This document shows positions 20,414-31,186 of a stretch of DNA of 64,000 nucleotides, in pieces. The first letter of the stretch is position 1. Each line of letters opens with the position of its first letter. The translations under genes and the position numbers were made by a program. The DNA is from Durusdinium trenchii (taxonomy: Eukaryota > Sar > Dinophyceae > Suessiales > Symbiodiniaceae), in assembly GCA_963970005.1 (NCBI GenBank), contig CAXAMN010008447.1, forward strand, positions 79,514 to 143,513, in the 5' to 3' direction. A model generated the notes under the pieces. That model searched no databases. It had not been told where the DNA came from and saw only the letters and a list, made by a program, of their open reading frames with translations.

Positions 20414-21016
20414 ATGCTTTTTAACTATGGAAACTGTAGATGTTGCAAAGGTGAAAGTGCCAGCGTGAAGGTTATCTTGAACAAGATTTTCCCCGCCTGA
20501 ATTTGTGATATGATATGTGATTACAACTTCCACTGTTTCAAATGTAATAACTTAATCTTCAAAGAAAACGAATACAACAGATATGCCTATGAAAGACATA
20601 CACAGGTGGAAAAGCAATTAGACTTCTTCCAATCAGAGATGCCAACACCCATTTGTTTGAATACAACTGGTAAAGAAAGTGTGAGAAGGATGAAAAGACA
20701 GATAGACACGTTGATGGGCACACCAGCATTGAAGGAACGGTTCAAATACGATAAGGTATTTCTACAAGCAATCGTATCTTATGTGAAGAAGAATATTGAT
20801 TGTATTGAGAACCTCCTCTATTTCTTTCACGACCTTGAATTTATGAATAGGAGTAAAAAGAGAGTTGAATGGTGGCTTTCTGACCTTGAAGGGACTTTTG
20901 TTTTTAGAAACCGAACGTGCATGGTAAAGGACATCAGAGAACAGTTGAGATATTATGAGCACTACATCAACGAACCAGAAATAGAAGAGCACCTACAAAA
21001 AAATATAAACGCTTAA
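20414..21016 (+). pseudogene. Cys-cluster (possible zinc-ribbon) protein of the PLV with one in-frame stop
   Basis: An open frame of 200 codons interrupted only by TGA at 20498-20500. Before the stop is NCRCCKGE; after it, in the same frame, are ICDMICDYNFHCFKCNN. These clusters look like one zinc-binding unit split by the stop, so the stop is probably a recent nonsense change. The rest is charged and helical (ERHTQVEKQLDFFQSEM, DKVFLQAIVSYVKKNIDC) with no family I recognise. The ATG at 20414 sits right after the shared upstream motif. If the upstream part is not used, a 168-residue protein could start at 20510. Confidence 0.65.
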
Positions 21017-21048
21017 AGAACAACTAACTATATATATTAAGAGAAAAA
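21012..21048 (+). promoter_or_regulatory. Bipartite motif before the 113-residue gene
   Basis: CTTAAAGA at 21012-21019 and TATATTAAGAG at 21033-21043 are again exactly 21 bp apart. The first part overlaps the stop codon of the preceding gene. Confidence 0.65.
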
Positions 21049-21390
21049 ATGTCTATGATTGGAGTAAGTGAGGAAGAATTAAAAAGATATAGGGAGAGAC
21101 TGCTGAACTTTATAAAGGAAAGTCCATATCCTGATTATAAGTTTGTATCCAATGACCTGCTCATTAAGCAAGAAAAATCTTTAGAGCAATACGCAGAGTA
21201 TGGTGAAATACACCACGACCTTTCGAAGGAACTATATGAAAACATTTTTGATAAACAATTAGTCAGAAAGCACGGTGAAATGATACACAAACGGGGAGGA
21301 ATGAGAGCACTACAGCAAAACTACTATTCACTATTGACAGTGTTGGGTCCCAGAAACCATTTTAAAGACATAGCACGTTATATTGTATAG
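21049..21390 (+). CDS. Hypothetical 113-residue PLV protein
   Basis: An intact frame starting MSMIGVSEEELKRYRERLLN. It is charged and predicted by eye to be mostly helical, with no membrane segment and no cysteine. I do not recognise a family. It has its own copy of the bipartite upstream motif and ends five bases before the next gene, so the two are probably transcribed together. Confidence 0.7.
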   Translation: MSMIGVSEEELKRYRERLLNFIKESPYPDYKFVSNDLLIKQEKSLEQYAEYGEIHHDLSKELYENIFDKQLVRKHGEMIHKRGGMRALQQNYYSLLTVLGPRNHFKDIARYIV

Positions 21391-21394
21391 ACCA

Positions 21395-21730
21395 ATGACT
21401 GACAATATGAAAAAGACATGTTCAAGATGTGGCGTTCTAAAGTTGATAGAAGACTTTGATGAATGTAAGGCACTATGTAAGACATGTAATGAATATAAAC
21501 AACAATACAGAGAAAGCCACAGAGAAGAACTACGTTTCAAAGCAAAAGAAGACTATGAAGAAAACAAGGAGCGAATACTTATCAAAGTTGAATGTCCCAT
21601 CTGTAAAATACAGATTATAAGAAAGGCAATGGCAAGACACGAACGAACCAAACGTCATCAAGATAATATGAACAAGACAAAAGTCACCAACCAAGAACAA
21701 GAACAAGAACCTAAAAACATTGAAAAATAA
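21395..21730 (+). CDS. Zinc-finger protein of the PLV with two Cys/His clusters
   Basis: An intact frame of 111 residues from the ATG at 21395 (an in-frame ATG at 21383 overlaps the previous gene). The first cluster is CSRCG then CKTCNEYKQQY, a C-x2-C/C-x2-C arrangement seen in HNH-type and treble-clef proteins, with YRESHREELR after it. The second is ECPICKIQIIRKAMARHERTK, a C2H2 finger ending RHERTKRH. The C-terminus is Lys/Gln/Glu-rich. A nucleic-acid binding role is likely; nuclease activity cannot be claimed because no clear HNH catalytic His is seen. Confidence 0.72.
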   Translation: MTDNMKKTCSRCGVLKLIEDFDECKALCKTCNEYKQQYRESHREELRFKAKEDYEENKERILIKVECPICKIQIIRKAMARHERTKRHQDNMNKTKVTNQEQEQEPKNIEK

Positions 21731-21880
21731 AAAGAACGAGTAAGAAGACAACAAACAATAGACTATATCAATGATACATTCCCTTCATACCAAGAACTCG
21801 GAACATAACTATACATCATAAAATCTTACAACCTATAACCACAGCATACTTACAACCTATAAACCCCAACCCCGAGAAAC
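21731..21880. other. AT-rich leader between last viral gene and right TIR
   Basis: 150 bases of A/C-rich sequence with repeated CTTACAACCTATAA (near 21827 and 21850). No gene is visible. Confidence 0.6.
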
Positions 21881-22063
21881 ACACAACAACCTAAACAAAT
21901 ATCCACCTCATCTTAAAACCAATCTGCCCCTAAATTTTTGCCTCCCAAATGTCTCAGAACAAACAGGACATAAAACATCAAAGGCAATGTCCATACGTTG
22001 AAATCCAACATAAAATCCTATAAGGCAACACTAAACACAAATTGTCCTACAATCCCCCTTCTA
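21881..22063 (-). repeat. Right terminal inverted repeat of the PLV
   Basis: Reverse complement of the left repeat, with 182 of 183 positions identical. On the outside it runs into CCATTTTTTT and then AGGGG. Confidence 0.98.
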
Positions 22064-22073
22064 CCATTTTTTT

Positions 22074-22183
22074 AGGGGTGGGGATGGTATCTTCACTTCG
22101 TGGGGATGGAAGGGCCACTATTTTTTTGTCTCTGGGATGAACAAAGATGTCAACTCCCTGGACTCTTGGATGGTCCAGGCCCT
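22074..22183. other. Right flank of the PLV insertion
   Basis: Begins with AGGGG, the right copy of the candidate target duplication, and leads within about 110 bp into a MITE-like element. Confidence 0.5.
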
Positions 22184-22264
22184 GGACCATCCAAGGGGTG
22201 CCCTGTCTGGAAGCCTATAGGTAGTGTGGGGTAGTCCAGCCAGGACACCCCGACAGGATGGTCC
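22184..22264 (+). mobile_element. MITE-like palindromic element, copy 1
   Basis: 81 bp with inverted ends: GGACCATCCAAGGGGTGCC on the left, and on the right a segment whose reverse complement reads GGACCATCCTGTCGGGGTGTCC. The core (TGTCTGGAAGCCTATAGGTAG) recurs inverted at 63137-63212. Upstream, GGATGGTCCAGG at 22169-22180 repeats the end motif. Confidence 0.7.
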
Positions 22265-23650
22265 TGGTCTGTATTGAAACACATATCAAGGGGATCCAAA
22301 GGGTCAATTGAAGAATCCCGTTTGTTTCGTGACCGGATAGATATTTGAGATAACTGATGAGTTTTCCGCATGTTTCAGCTGAGCCCCCGAAGGGGCCGCA
22401 GGACAGTTCACTTGGTTTTCACCTCTTTAGGCCGAAGGTGTGCTTTCGCTGCCGGCGGTGCTGCGTCTGACAGGTTTTGGGACGTGTTTCGACCGGATGG
22501 GGATTGGACGAAGATCGGGATTGGTCGCTTTCTGAGGCGAGATCCAAGCTTCCAGCTCTTCTGCAAGATCAGGGTGGCCCCGCTTTCTTTCATTTATTTG
22601 GGGGGGGGCGAAGCGGAGAAACCGGTGAAGCATCTTCATCATCTTGAGGCGAAGCATCTTCGTTGTCCCACCAGCTTCTTCCAGCTGTTCACCAGGGACT
22701 AGGCTTTGCATACAGGTTTTTGTCACGTAAGTGCGACCCCACTCAGCTTCCGAATCAGCCTGTTTCCTGAATTCATCCGCGCCTTCATCACATTCCCGGG
22801 TTCCAGGACTAACCAGACGAAACCACGTATTCTTAGGAGAATTTGCTTCTGTAGGTGTGTCTGTTTTTTTAAATAAATCTATTTTTTCCTATCACGAGTG
22901 GGATGATCCGGATGTGTTTCTACAGGTGCTGTATTCTTTGCAAGTAGAAACTAGTTACAAGGACACAGCACTTGTAGTTGCAAGTGTAGGAGGTTTAACT
23001 TGCGAGGAACGCAGCTACTGAGTCGATGCACTTGCTCTTCTCGTTTTGACTGGCTGGTGTTTCTGAGTTTCTGAGGTGGCTGTTTTTGCTTTCCATCCAT
23101 CCTGTTCCTCACTTTGTCCAGCCATGACGCTGCCCCTTGTTCTCCCTTGCCTCAGTGGCAGGGTCTGACTTTTGGTCGGGGGGCAAAACCCATCTCTTCG
23201 TTGACCCGTTTGGCTGAGCAACATGTCACGCGACGGAGGTGCGAAAGCTACTGCCTGGTATCGCCGAGTTCATCCAGCAGTTGCTGGAGCTTTGGCTGAA
23301 TGAGTTGAACAAGTGAGATTGAGTCGCAATTTCTCAACTAGCTACAGATCATCCGCCCATGCCATTGGCGAAGCCGGTCCCCTTGGCTCCCACCGCACGT
23401 TGCCGCCGTGCGGCCGACAGGAACTGCCGCCGCGCTTGCGCCGCAACCAGGAGCCTCAGCCCGAGCTTTATCCCCCTGTCACGGTGAGAATCGACAGGTC
23501 CTCTGTTTTTTTGGGGGCCACTCTGCGCTAAATCCTGACCATGGTTTTTCAGTCCTACTTATAACTTAAGTTATAAGTTCAAACATTTTATACTTAAATC
23601 CCCCAAGTGATGTTATAAGTATGTTAAGTATGAACACGACTTAACTGACT

Positions 23651-23712
23651 TATCGAACTTATAACCCTATGTTATCGAACTTATAACTTCTGTTGTCGAA
23701 CTTATAAGTTGA
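23651..23712 (+). repeat. Three imperfect copies of TTATCGAACTTATAAC
   Basis: Units begin at about 23651, 23672 and 23693 with a period near 21-22 bp. Preceding bases (23553-23640) hold further TTATAAGT and TTAAGTAT palindromic pieces. Confidence 0.65.
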
Positions 23713-23739
23713 GTTCTAAGTAGGGTAGCCTCCTCGTAG

Positions 23740-23880
23740 GAGCCTGGCATCGCTACTAGGGGCTCCTGGCCTTACTACTAGGAGCNNNNNNNNNNTGGCA
23801 TCGCTACTAGGGGCTCCTGGCCTTACTACTAGGAGCAAGGACCCTACTAGGAGCTCCTGGCCTTACTACTAGGAGCCTGG
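23740..23880 (+). repeat. CTACTAGGAGC tandem repeat with an assembly gap
   Basis: Repeats of GGAGCTCCTGGCCTTACTAC and TAGGAGCCTGGCATCGC blocks. Ten Ns at 23786-23795 lie between two identical 41-bp stretches, so the gap may be only an unmerged overlap. Confidence 0.75.
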
Positions 23881-26329
23881 CATCACCAGTTCCACCAGTT
23901 CGTGCGGGCCAAAGCTGCATTCACTGTCTTCACTGTCTTCACGCCCTCCCTCAATTGCTGAGCTGCTCGTTGCCGCTCGTGAGGAGCATGCCATTCGCAA
24001 GGTGTTGAAGCACAAAGACTCGGTGGAGCCCGTGAGCATGGTGCGCGTGAGAAAGCAGCGGAGACTCTGAGGCAGACTCCGACCCTTCTTCGGCCACCTT
24101 GTGCTGCCTGCCCAGCAGCTCCACACACACGTGTGTGTCGCGTGTGTCGGTTTCTGCAGAAAAAGTCTAGGCCTCAGGTTTTGGGAGACATTGAGCTGTG
24201 ACCCCACCGAGTGGAACTTGGTTATCCTTTCTTTTAAACATCAGTTTGCTCCAATCATCGCTTAAAATCCGATGCCCAAGGCCATCCAAAGCCCCAAAGC
24301 CATGCGCCCCAAAACGAAGCACATCGCTTTTCTGTTAGACCGAAGGGCCGGTCGAAGAGGTTAACGGCTGGCGTGTTGTGAGCGGTGCTGGTTTGTTTTG
24401 CGACCAGAAGGAGACACCTTAGTTTTCATGTGTTTGCATGAAACACACCAAAAGAAAACAGACTTACGAACGAGAAGAGGCAAAGTGCAATGATTTTTGC
24501 TCTATGCTTCCCAGGTTTGTGTTTTCAACCTGGCCTAAAGGCCTTGCAAGCGAAGGGTCCTCTTGTTTGTCCTGAAAAGTGGTGAGTCAGGAACAATTGC
24601 TCCGGCCTTGCAACTGGATCATTTTAGTAAGTTCCCGCTGTTTTCTTTCCTCCTCACTGCGAAGACATTGCTAAGAGTCATTTGTTTTGGAGCCATGTTT
24701 GAGAAGACGGGTGTAATGATACAAAACCAACGTTGAGACCAGAAAGAATATGTTTGACGTGGAAGCTGGCTCATCTATCCTTCCGAGCATGATCCAAGAT
24801 GAAACCAGTCAGACGTGGCCAGCATTTGTGACACGTATCGGAGGAGGTTACTGGTTGAGTGATCAGTGTAAATTTGGTTGAATGTCTCCCGTTTGGCACT
24901 GGGAGGTCTTCTTGCCCCCACCTGCTTTGACAGATCGAAATTGGCGGTCGTCGAGAGGACGGTCCAGGTAGACGAAGTCCGGAAATGGTCCGTGGACCAA
25001 GAAACTCTAAAAGGAATGCCTGCCTAGGGGCGGTACAGTTGTGGTTTAGTTTCACATGACACATGTACATGACATCTTCCATCAGCCGATCGTGTGTTTT
25101 GGACCTACGAGTTGGCCCTATCTATGAGTTTATCATTTCACTCTCAAAATCCTGTAGTTGGGGGCTATGGACGAGGAAGACACATTTGTACATGGGGAAC
25201 TCACCTTATACTACTTCGCTCGGAGGCCATCTGTCATCCAAAGCTCCCCGGTGGAATTCGTTTTGGTACGAGCTCGCCACGCGGATTCCCAGCGCGCTCC
25301 GCAAGACCCTCCTCTCTGCGCACTCCGCCCGGACTTGCGAGTCTCTCTTCCATAGCGAGGACCTTCCGCCATCAGCCCTGTCAGCTTCCTATGGAGTCCA
25401 AGTGTAGCCTTAGCAGAAAGACTTGTGACTTTTGCAGCATAGTCACATCGCATCAACTGCAAGTGCTGCAGGATTATTCATGAGTAATGATCTGTTCCTG
25501 AATAGCAGCAAACTATGATCCTTAACCTTAAAACAAGGTTAAGCTATACAACTAAACCATGCCAAGTGACTTTGTGTGACTCCTGGATCTTCAAGATTTG
25601 GCAGCCAAGGCTGCGAGATGGGGATAGGAATGGTGGAGTCCTCTTCATGGTTCCTCCAACTTTAATGAGGACCATTTAGATTGTGCGCCGCCTTCTCGTG
25701 TGTTTCACTTGCGGTGCTCCAGCATGTGAGACACAAAATGCTGCGCCAGAGGTTCCTGCGATTGTGGGTGGATAAATAATAAGTCGATTCTGATTTTGAT
25801 CTGGGGGGTGAGGTGGGCCAGGAAAAACGGGATGTTCAGTCATGATATGCCCTGGACATCCTGGACCTTTTTTGAAGACGCAGGAGCTTGATAGAGAGTC
25901 TGGTACAGAGGAATAATCATTCATGTCACTCATATAACTGATGGCCGTTTTGGTGCAACGTAGGGGGTCTATGGGCCTACACGAGAGCCATCAGGATAGC
26001 TCTTCACATCGCAACAGCTGATCTTCACACCGCTGAAATGGTTTGTTTCAACCCTCGAAACCGGTGATCGATGGAGGATCCTGCAGGTCCTGCAACCCAG
26101 ATGTCCACCCGACGTGCCCACCTCACATTGTGGCGTCGATGTAATGATAATTTTTGTTTCTAATAGCGCATATTATTCCTAGTAGTAATGCCAGGAGCCC
26201 CTTACAGTAGCGTCCGATCGCTCCTATGTTCTTGACCGAACCGAGGGGGGTGTTTTCCACTTCGTTGATGAGCTTCGTTCGAAGAAGAGCTCTTCGCAGC
26301 CGCAAAAAAACAAAAGCACGTCGCGACCC

Positions 26330-26460
26330 CCGCGAAGAGCACTTTCCTCGTCGGCTGCGCCTGAGTTCGTGGTGGCCTGGCGCGAGCCGGACGACGATGG
26401 GGGTGCCCCGGTGGAGGCCTTTCAGGCGCCCCAGGAAGCTGGCGGAACGGCGTTTGACTG
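26330..26460 (+). CDS. Possible host exon with FN3-like segment
   Basis: The frame ends at TGA 26458-26460. It contains FVVAWREPDDDGGAPVEAFQ, close to the central strand-turn pattern of fibronectin type III domains (W-x-x-P-x-D-D-G-G-A-P-V/I-x-x-Y). The usual Tyr is Phe here. After AFQ the sequence leaves the FN3 pattern, and CAG|GC at 26425/26426 may be an exon edge (GC donors are known in dinoflagellates). GC-rich third positions support coding. Only a fragment of one domain is visible. Confidence 0.45.
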
Positions 26461-28747
26461 AAGAGCTTCAGAGAAAGGGTTTTGTTTTTTTAAACCATAT
26501 ACTGTATGCATATAGAAGTACCCACAGAATCATGCTACTATGAACTTTTTCGTGGTGGCCATCTTCAGGCGATGGAAGCATCCCTCTTGTCCCACCAGCA
26601 AGCGACCAATATCGCACTGGTGGCAACCCGAACATGACACGGCACCGGCCCGACGCAGCAGGTGCAATGCCAGAGCGAGGAGGAGCCGAGTCTGGCGGAT
26701 GGATTCTGCGGCTGTTCGTTCTTCAGTGTCTCACCAATGGATCCTTGAACTTGGGCAATGGCGTTCCAGGGTTGTCTCCATGATGGGGGCCCGACGTCGA
26801 AGCGAACGCCTTTTTCTTCACGCTACGTTCTCCTATCCGAATCATGAGTCTATGGAACCACCGCCGCTGGGTTCTGTTGTTTGAAAAAGGGTATGTTTCG
26901 TATTCACAAGTATTCACAGCATATGCTCGGCGGTGAAGACAAAAAGGCTTGGAAGTCTTTTTATGTGTGTACAAAAGCTGGGATGACAACAGTGAACGAC
27001 AAAGCGATCGAAGCTAAAAGCGAACTTGGCAAAGGATTTGTCAAAAGCAACTTCTGGGTCACATGGTTAGCTTCGGAGTTTGTGGGCATTGCATCAATCT
27101 CTCTCTGTCTCTCTCTCTCTCTATATATATATATCTCTTTACTATTGAACAATTATGGTCAGATCAATTTGCAGTGCTCTTTTCCAGGTGATTTACCATT
27201 GTCGATTCAACATCAGTTGCTTGCACTTGCCATGGACGGGACGTAACTTTCTGGTGTTGGACGCACCAACCAGAAGCCACTTTCTTGGTGCCTTCATGCG
27301 ATGTTGGATGTTTGTTTGCTTGCTGCCTTCAACCGCTCGGCCGCCCCCCGAACGGCCGAACCCACAGGAGCAATCGAAGTTCACCTGCCAGGTGTTGCTG
27401 CCGGGGAACCCGAACGGACCGAGGGAATCGGTCAGAGAACGTGCGTTCGGCCGATCGATCCACCCTGGGAACGCCGCCAAGGCGAGGTCCCACAGCTTGT
27501 CGTAGATATAACTTGTTGGGCGGCCTAAGTGAATCTGACTGCCGCTTGACATCAAACATGGCCCCCAGAAGCCCCCGGCCTATGGGCGCTTTGAGCTGAT
27601 TTGACACCCCAGAGAGGAGGAGATGTCCGTGGCATGGCTCCGTCGCATAAGCTGCGGAAGCTGCGTCCCCAGGCCTCCAGAGACACGGTCCCATGGCTTC
27701 GAGGGCTTTCAGCCGGGCAGTGGACCTTACAAGGTTGAGGCGGGGTGGGATTCGCGGGGAGTGCGGGGAGCGGGGCAAAATAGGTCACTTGTTATTGTGT
27801 TAGATATGTTTGTCTCTATTTATGTTTTTTTGATGGCTGGTCTTACTTCTATAGTAGTATATAGTTGGTTTGCTTTTTGGGGTCTTCGTTTTTGGCTGTC
27901 TGGTTTCTTGGGGTTGAGATTGTTTGAGGGCTTTGTTGCAGTTGTTTTGCTGGTCCCTATGATTTGGAGGGAGCAAGAGGCAAATGATTGGGGGTGGAGG
28001 CAAGATGGAGTTAAAAAGGGCATTTCGTTTTTCCGGGCTTTGGCTTTGATGCACTTGCAGGAGTATGTTGGGTTCTAACCCTTTTCCAGCCGTTCACACG
28101 GCGCTGCGTCATCCGCGCCATGAAAAATTGCAGCGGATTGGGTATCTGCGGTCTTTGGGAAGTGCTTCTCAGTTCTGGTCATTTCTCGTTTTGTGCATCG
28201 CTCATCTCAACCGGCCTGTCACGAACGGACTCCCCAGTGCTTCACCAGGTGCGAGCGGTGAACCGGGCTAAGCTCTGGTCAGATGCCAGCGAAGTGGAGG
28301 CGAGGTGACAACACGGTGGCCGTTTCAGCGCGAAGACGGTGGCAAACTGGGTTCATGGTGCATGGCCAGTTCACCCAGTTAGCTTGAGCAAGCCATTTCG
28401 CCAGATTTTAAAGCATGAGTCGCCTGTAAACACCTGTAAACAGTTTGGATCTTGGTGTACCTGTGAACCTCCCGGACTTGGATTTTCTGACATTTGCTTT
28501 TCTGGATGTTGGTGTGTTGCTTTCGGGGAACACGTGGTGTTCCACCGACAGCTTCGACCACCGACAGCTTTCGCTAGCAGGTCATCACTGCCTTCCTCCC
28601 ACCACCGGCACCAGTGCAGCTGGCTGCACGGCTCCTGCCAGGTGCGACGGGACCGGTGGATGAACCGGTGCGAAGCAAAGTGAGGGGATATCAAGGGGGG
28701 TCGGTTCGAAAACACTTCTCCTGGCTTTTGGGGACGGTTCGGTTGTT

Positions 28748-28862
28748 TGATATATATATATAATATATATATAACATATATATAATATACAATATATATA
28801 TAATATAATATATATGTATATAATATATAATATATACTATATATATAAAATTATATATATAA
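28748..28862. repeat. TA-rich microsatellite block
   Basis: About 115 bp of TATATA and ATAATATATA variants without any G or C apart from a few bases. Confidence 0.9.
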
Positions 28863-31111
28863 GCAATAATATATTTGTTATATTTTTCTTTTTGCCTCCT
28901 GTCAGGCTGGGCATCACGAACTCTGAGTCCCTTGCACTTTGAAGGCACGTGGTTTGCGCGGGCCGCGTTTGGGAAGGATTGTGAAGTCCAGTTAACTGAG
29001 AGTTTTGCTGGATTCCCTGCTTTAGTGTTTTCTTCTTCTTCTTCTTCTTTTCAGCTCGGCATTTGGCCGAAGAACTCCAGAGTGCACCCACCTCGCGGGC
29101 GCCTTGCTGCGCTTGCCTCAGGAACCACTGGGCTGTTGGACTTCGATGTGGTGAAGTTGGAGCCGGCACCCTCCAGAGTCTGCCGTGATTGTGCGACTCA
29201 CGCGTTGTGCGACACAAGTGTTTATTGATATTATATTTGTCTATTTTGTTTCCTGAAGGCGGGTGAACCTTGTGGGGGACACCACCATACACCACGCACC
29301 CATTCGAGGTTCCCAAGCGTTTCGCGTCATTTTTGGATGTTTTGTATTGAAACAAATTGATATGGAGGTTGTGGGCTGCCGATGATGTTTGTTTCTGGGG
29401 AAAGCTGCGTTTTTGTGGTTCACTTGTTTGCGGAGCTGTTCCAAGAGCACACCCCGCCGGGGAATGAGTCTGCACATTGATACCAGAGTCAGGTGGCTTT
29501 CCACCGGGTATCTTGCTTCTAATCACAGGCGCCACCCTGCTCGCCTCAACAGCGCCAAGTTCCACCCCATGTCCGACCTTCCTCGTCGGACCTCCCTCAT
29601 CGGCTGAGGTTCATTTCCCCAATCGAAGATGCAGCCCATCCGATCCAGGCACCACTGTGTTCATTGTGTTCATTGGCTGAGCCAATCAGAGGCCAATCAA
29701 GGCTTGAGCAAGGATTCTTGCAACAATGCCTGTGGTTCTCAAGGATTTCTCATCCAGGGTGTGATCGCATAAACACAGAGATACTCTTTTGGCTTTGCAC
29801 CGTGTGGATCATGGTTCAAACATGGAACTTCCACAGATCATGTTGCTTTCCTGGATGAAGTGACTGGTTTTCGTCATCTCTTCTCACCAACAAGCCTAAG
29901 AAGCCCGCCCCCGGGTCCGCCTGGCAGTCCTACATCATCCATGCAGAGGAGGAGCTTAGCGAGGCTGGGAGCTCCCAGAGATGGACGCCGCTCCTGGAGC
30001 ACTCTCCCCGAGCTGGACAGCTGTTGACTGGCTCGGAAGACCTGCGTGGACATGGTTGGGGGGGGGGTCCATGCCGAAGACAATCCGCCGAAGAACGCGC
30101 CAATGTAGCGACCCGTGTGGTAGGGATGCATGGACGCAAAAAATGGTCGGCTCACCCACAAAAATTGTTGAAACGTTCCGGATCAACACTTAAGGTCTTG
30201 AATCTGCAGACGTTGATCTTGGGATCGAAACCAGGCACCCTTGCAATTGATAGTTGTTGGACCCATGCCAATGCGGCCAATGTCATCGATTCGGATTTGT
30301 TCAGCTCCGAAATGATCAAGCCTGGTCTACCTTTTCTTTTGTCCAAAGCTTGAGGGAATACCATGGAATACCCGAGGTTTCAGCGATGCCCAAGTCACGC
30401 CAGGATTCTCTGCTCCAAAGCCCTTTTCCACAGGGTAGGCTGCACTTGTAGAAGTGGTTTGCAGGATGTAGAAATACCAAGAGACACCCTCAACCAGGGG
30501 CCACATCTGTAACCGCAAGGCTTCCTTGGAGAAACCAGGCGCGGCCGCTGCGCGGCTTGACGATTTGGGAAACAACCGGGGCACCCCGTCGCGGATGCTT
30601 ATGTCGAGATGCTTCGGTTGCCGGGCTATTTGCACAAACATTGGGCACCCACGTCAATTATGTAATAAATATATATATATATATGTATGTTTAGGATCCT
30701 TGATTTGTGAGGTCTATCACAAGCTTTTCCTTGAAATCCTTCACAAACGATTGGTTGACACGCGCCCACGCCAAGTCTTCCCCCCAACAAACGCACGTTT
30801 CCAGCTTTTGTAAACAACACCTCCAAAAAAGTACTGCAGTAGAAAAAGATTCACCTGACTGGACCTGAATGGATCAGACTAGTATTTGAAAAGGATCTCG
30901 AGAACATTTGCAAGGTGTGGTGGAGTTCTTTGATTTGCAAGCCTTCCGAAATTCATGTGGACATTTCAGACACATCGATAGTCGCAGTCGATGGGTGGTG
31001 CTTCCAGAGCCCGCGGGGCTCTCCGCAGGACCAAAGCAAAGCTCCCTCGAGGCGGATGGTCGGTGCTTCTTGTTTTAGGCTTCGGCCCTTGTCATACTGG
31101 AACTGCCTGGA

Positions 31112-31186
31112 ACTAGAGAGAGAGAGATAGAGATAGATAGAGATAGAGATAGAGATAGAGATAGATAGATAGATAGATAGAGCGAG
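31112..31186 (+). repeat. GAGA/GATA microsatellite
   Basis: GAGAGAGAGATAGAGATAGA passing into GATAGATAGATAGATA. Confidence 0.9.

Larger units (their letters stand above)
8427..22073. mobile_element. Integrated Polinton-like virus (PLV), 13.6 kb, with long terminal inverted repeats
   Basis: A complete inserted DNA virus-like element. It is bounded by 183-bp inverted repeats with one mismatch; outside these each end continues into an A tract (A6 at 8427, A7 seen from the right end), flanked by AGGGG at 8422-8426 and 22074-22078, a candidate 5-bp target duplication. Inside are a protein-primed PolB, double jelly-roll type major capsid protein, penton protein, lipase, S74-processed fibre and zinc-finger proteins. 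The AT-rich interior begins near 9.9 kb and contrasts with the GC-richer flanks. Capsid and lipase types are those known from Polinton-like viruses of protists, while the polymerase type is known from Mavericks/Polintons. No integrase, FtsK/HerA-type ATPase, adenovirus-like protease or helicase was recognised. Several genes are broken, so the copy is probably an endogenised virus rather than an active one. Confidence 0.93.
22265..26329. other. Host DNA with repeats, no gene recognised
   Basis: Open frames up to 129 codons lack recognisable domains. It includes the CGAACTTATAAC repeats at 23651-23712, the CTACTAGGAGC array with a sequence gap at 23740-23880, and one related unit at 26172-26202. 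Confidence 0.5.

Noticed and set aside
27623..28078. Hydrophobic 151-codon frame as a membrane protein
   Set aside because: The hydrophobic residues come from GT-rich DNA; there is no splice or start context and no known family.
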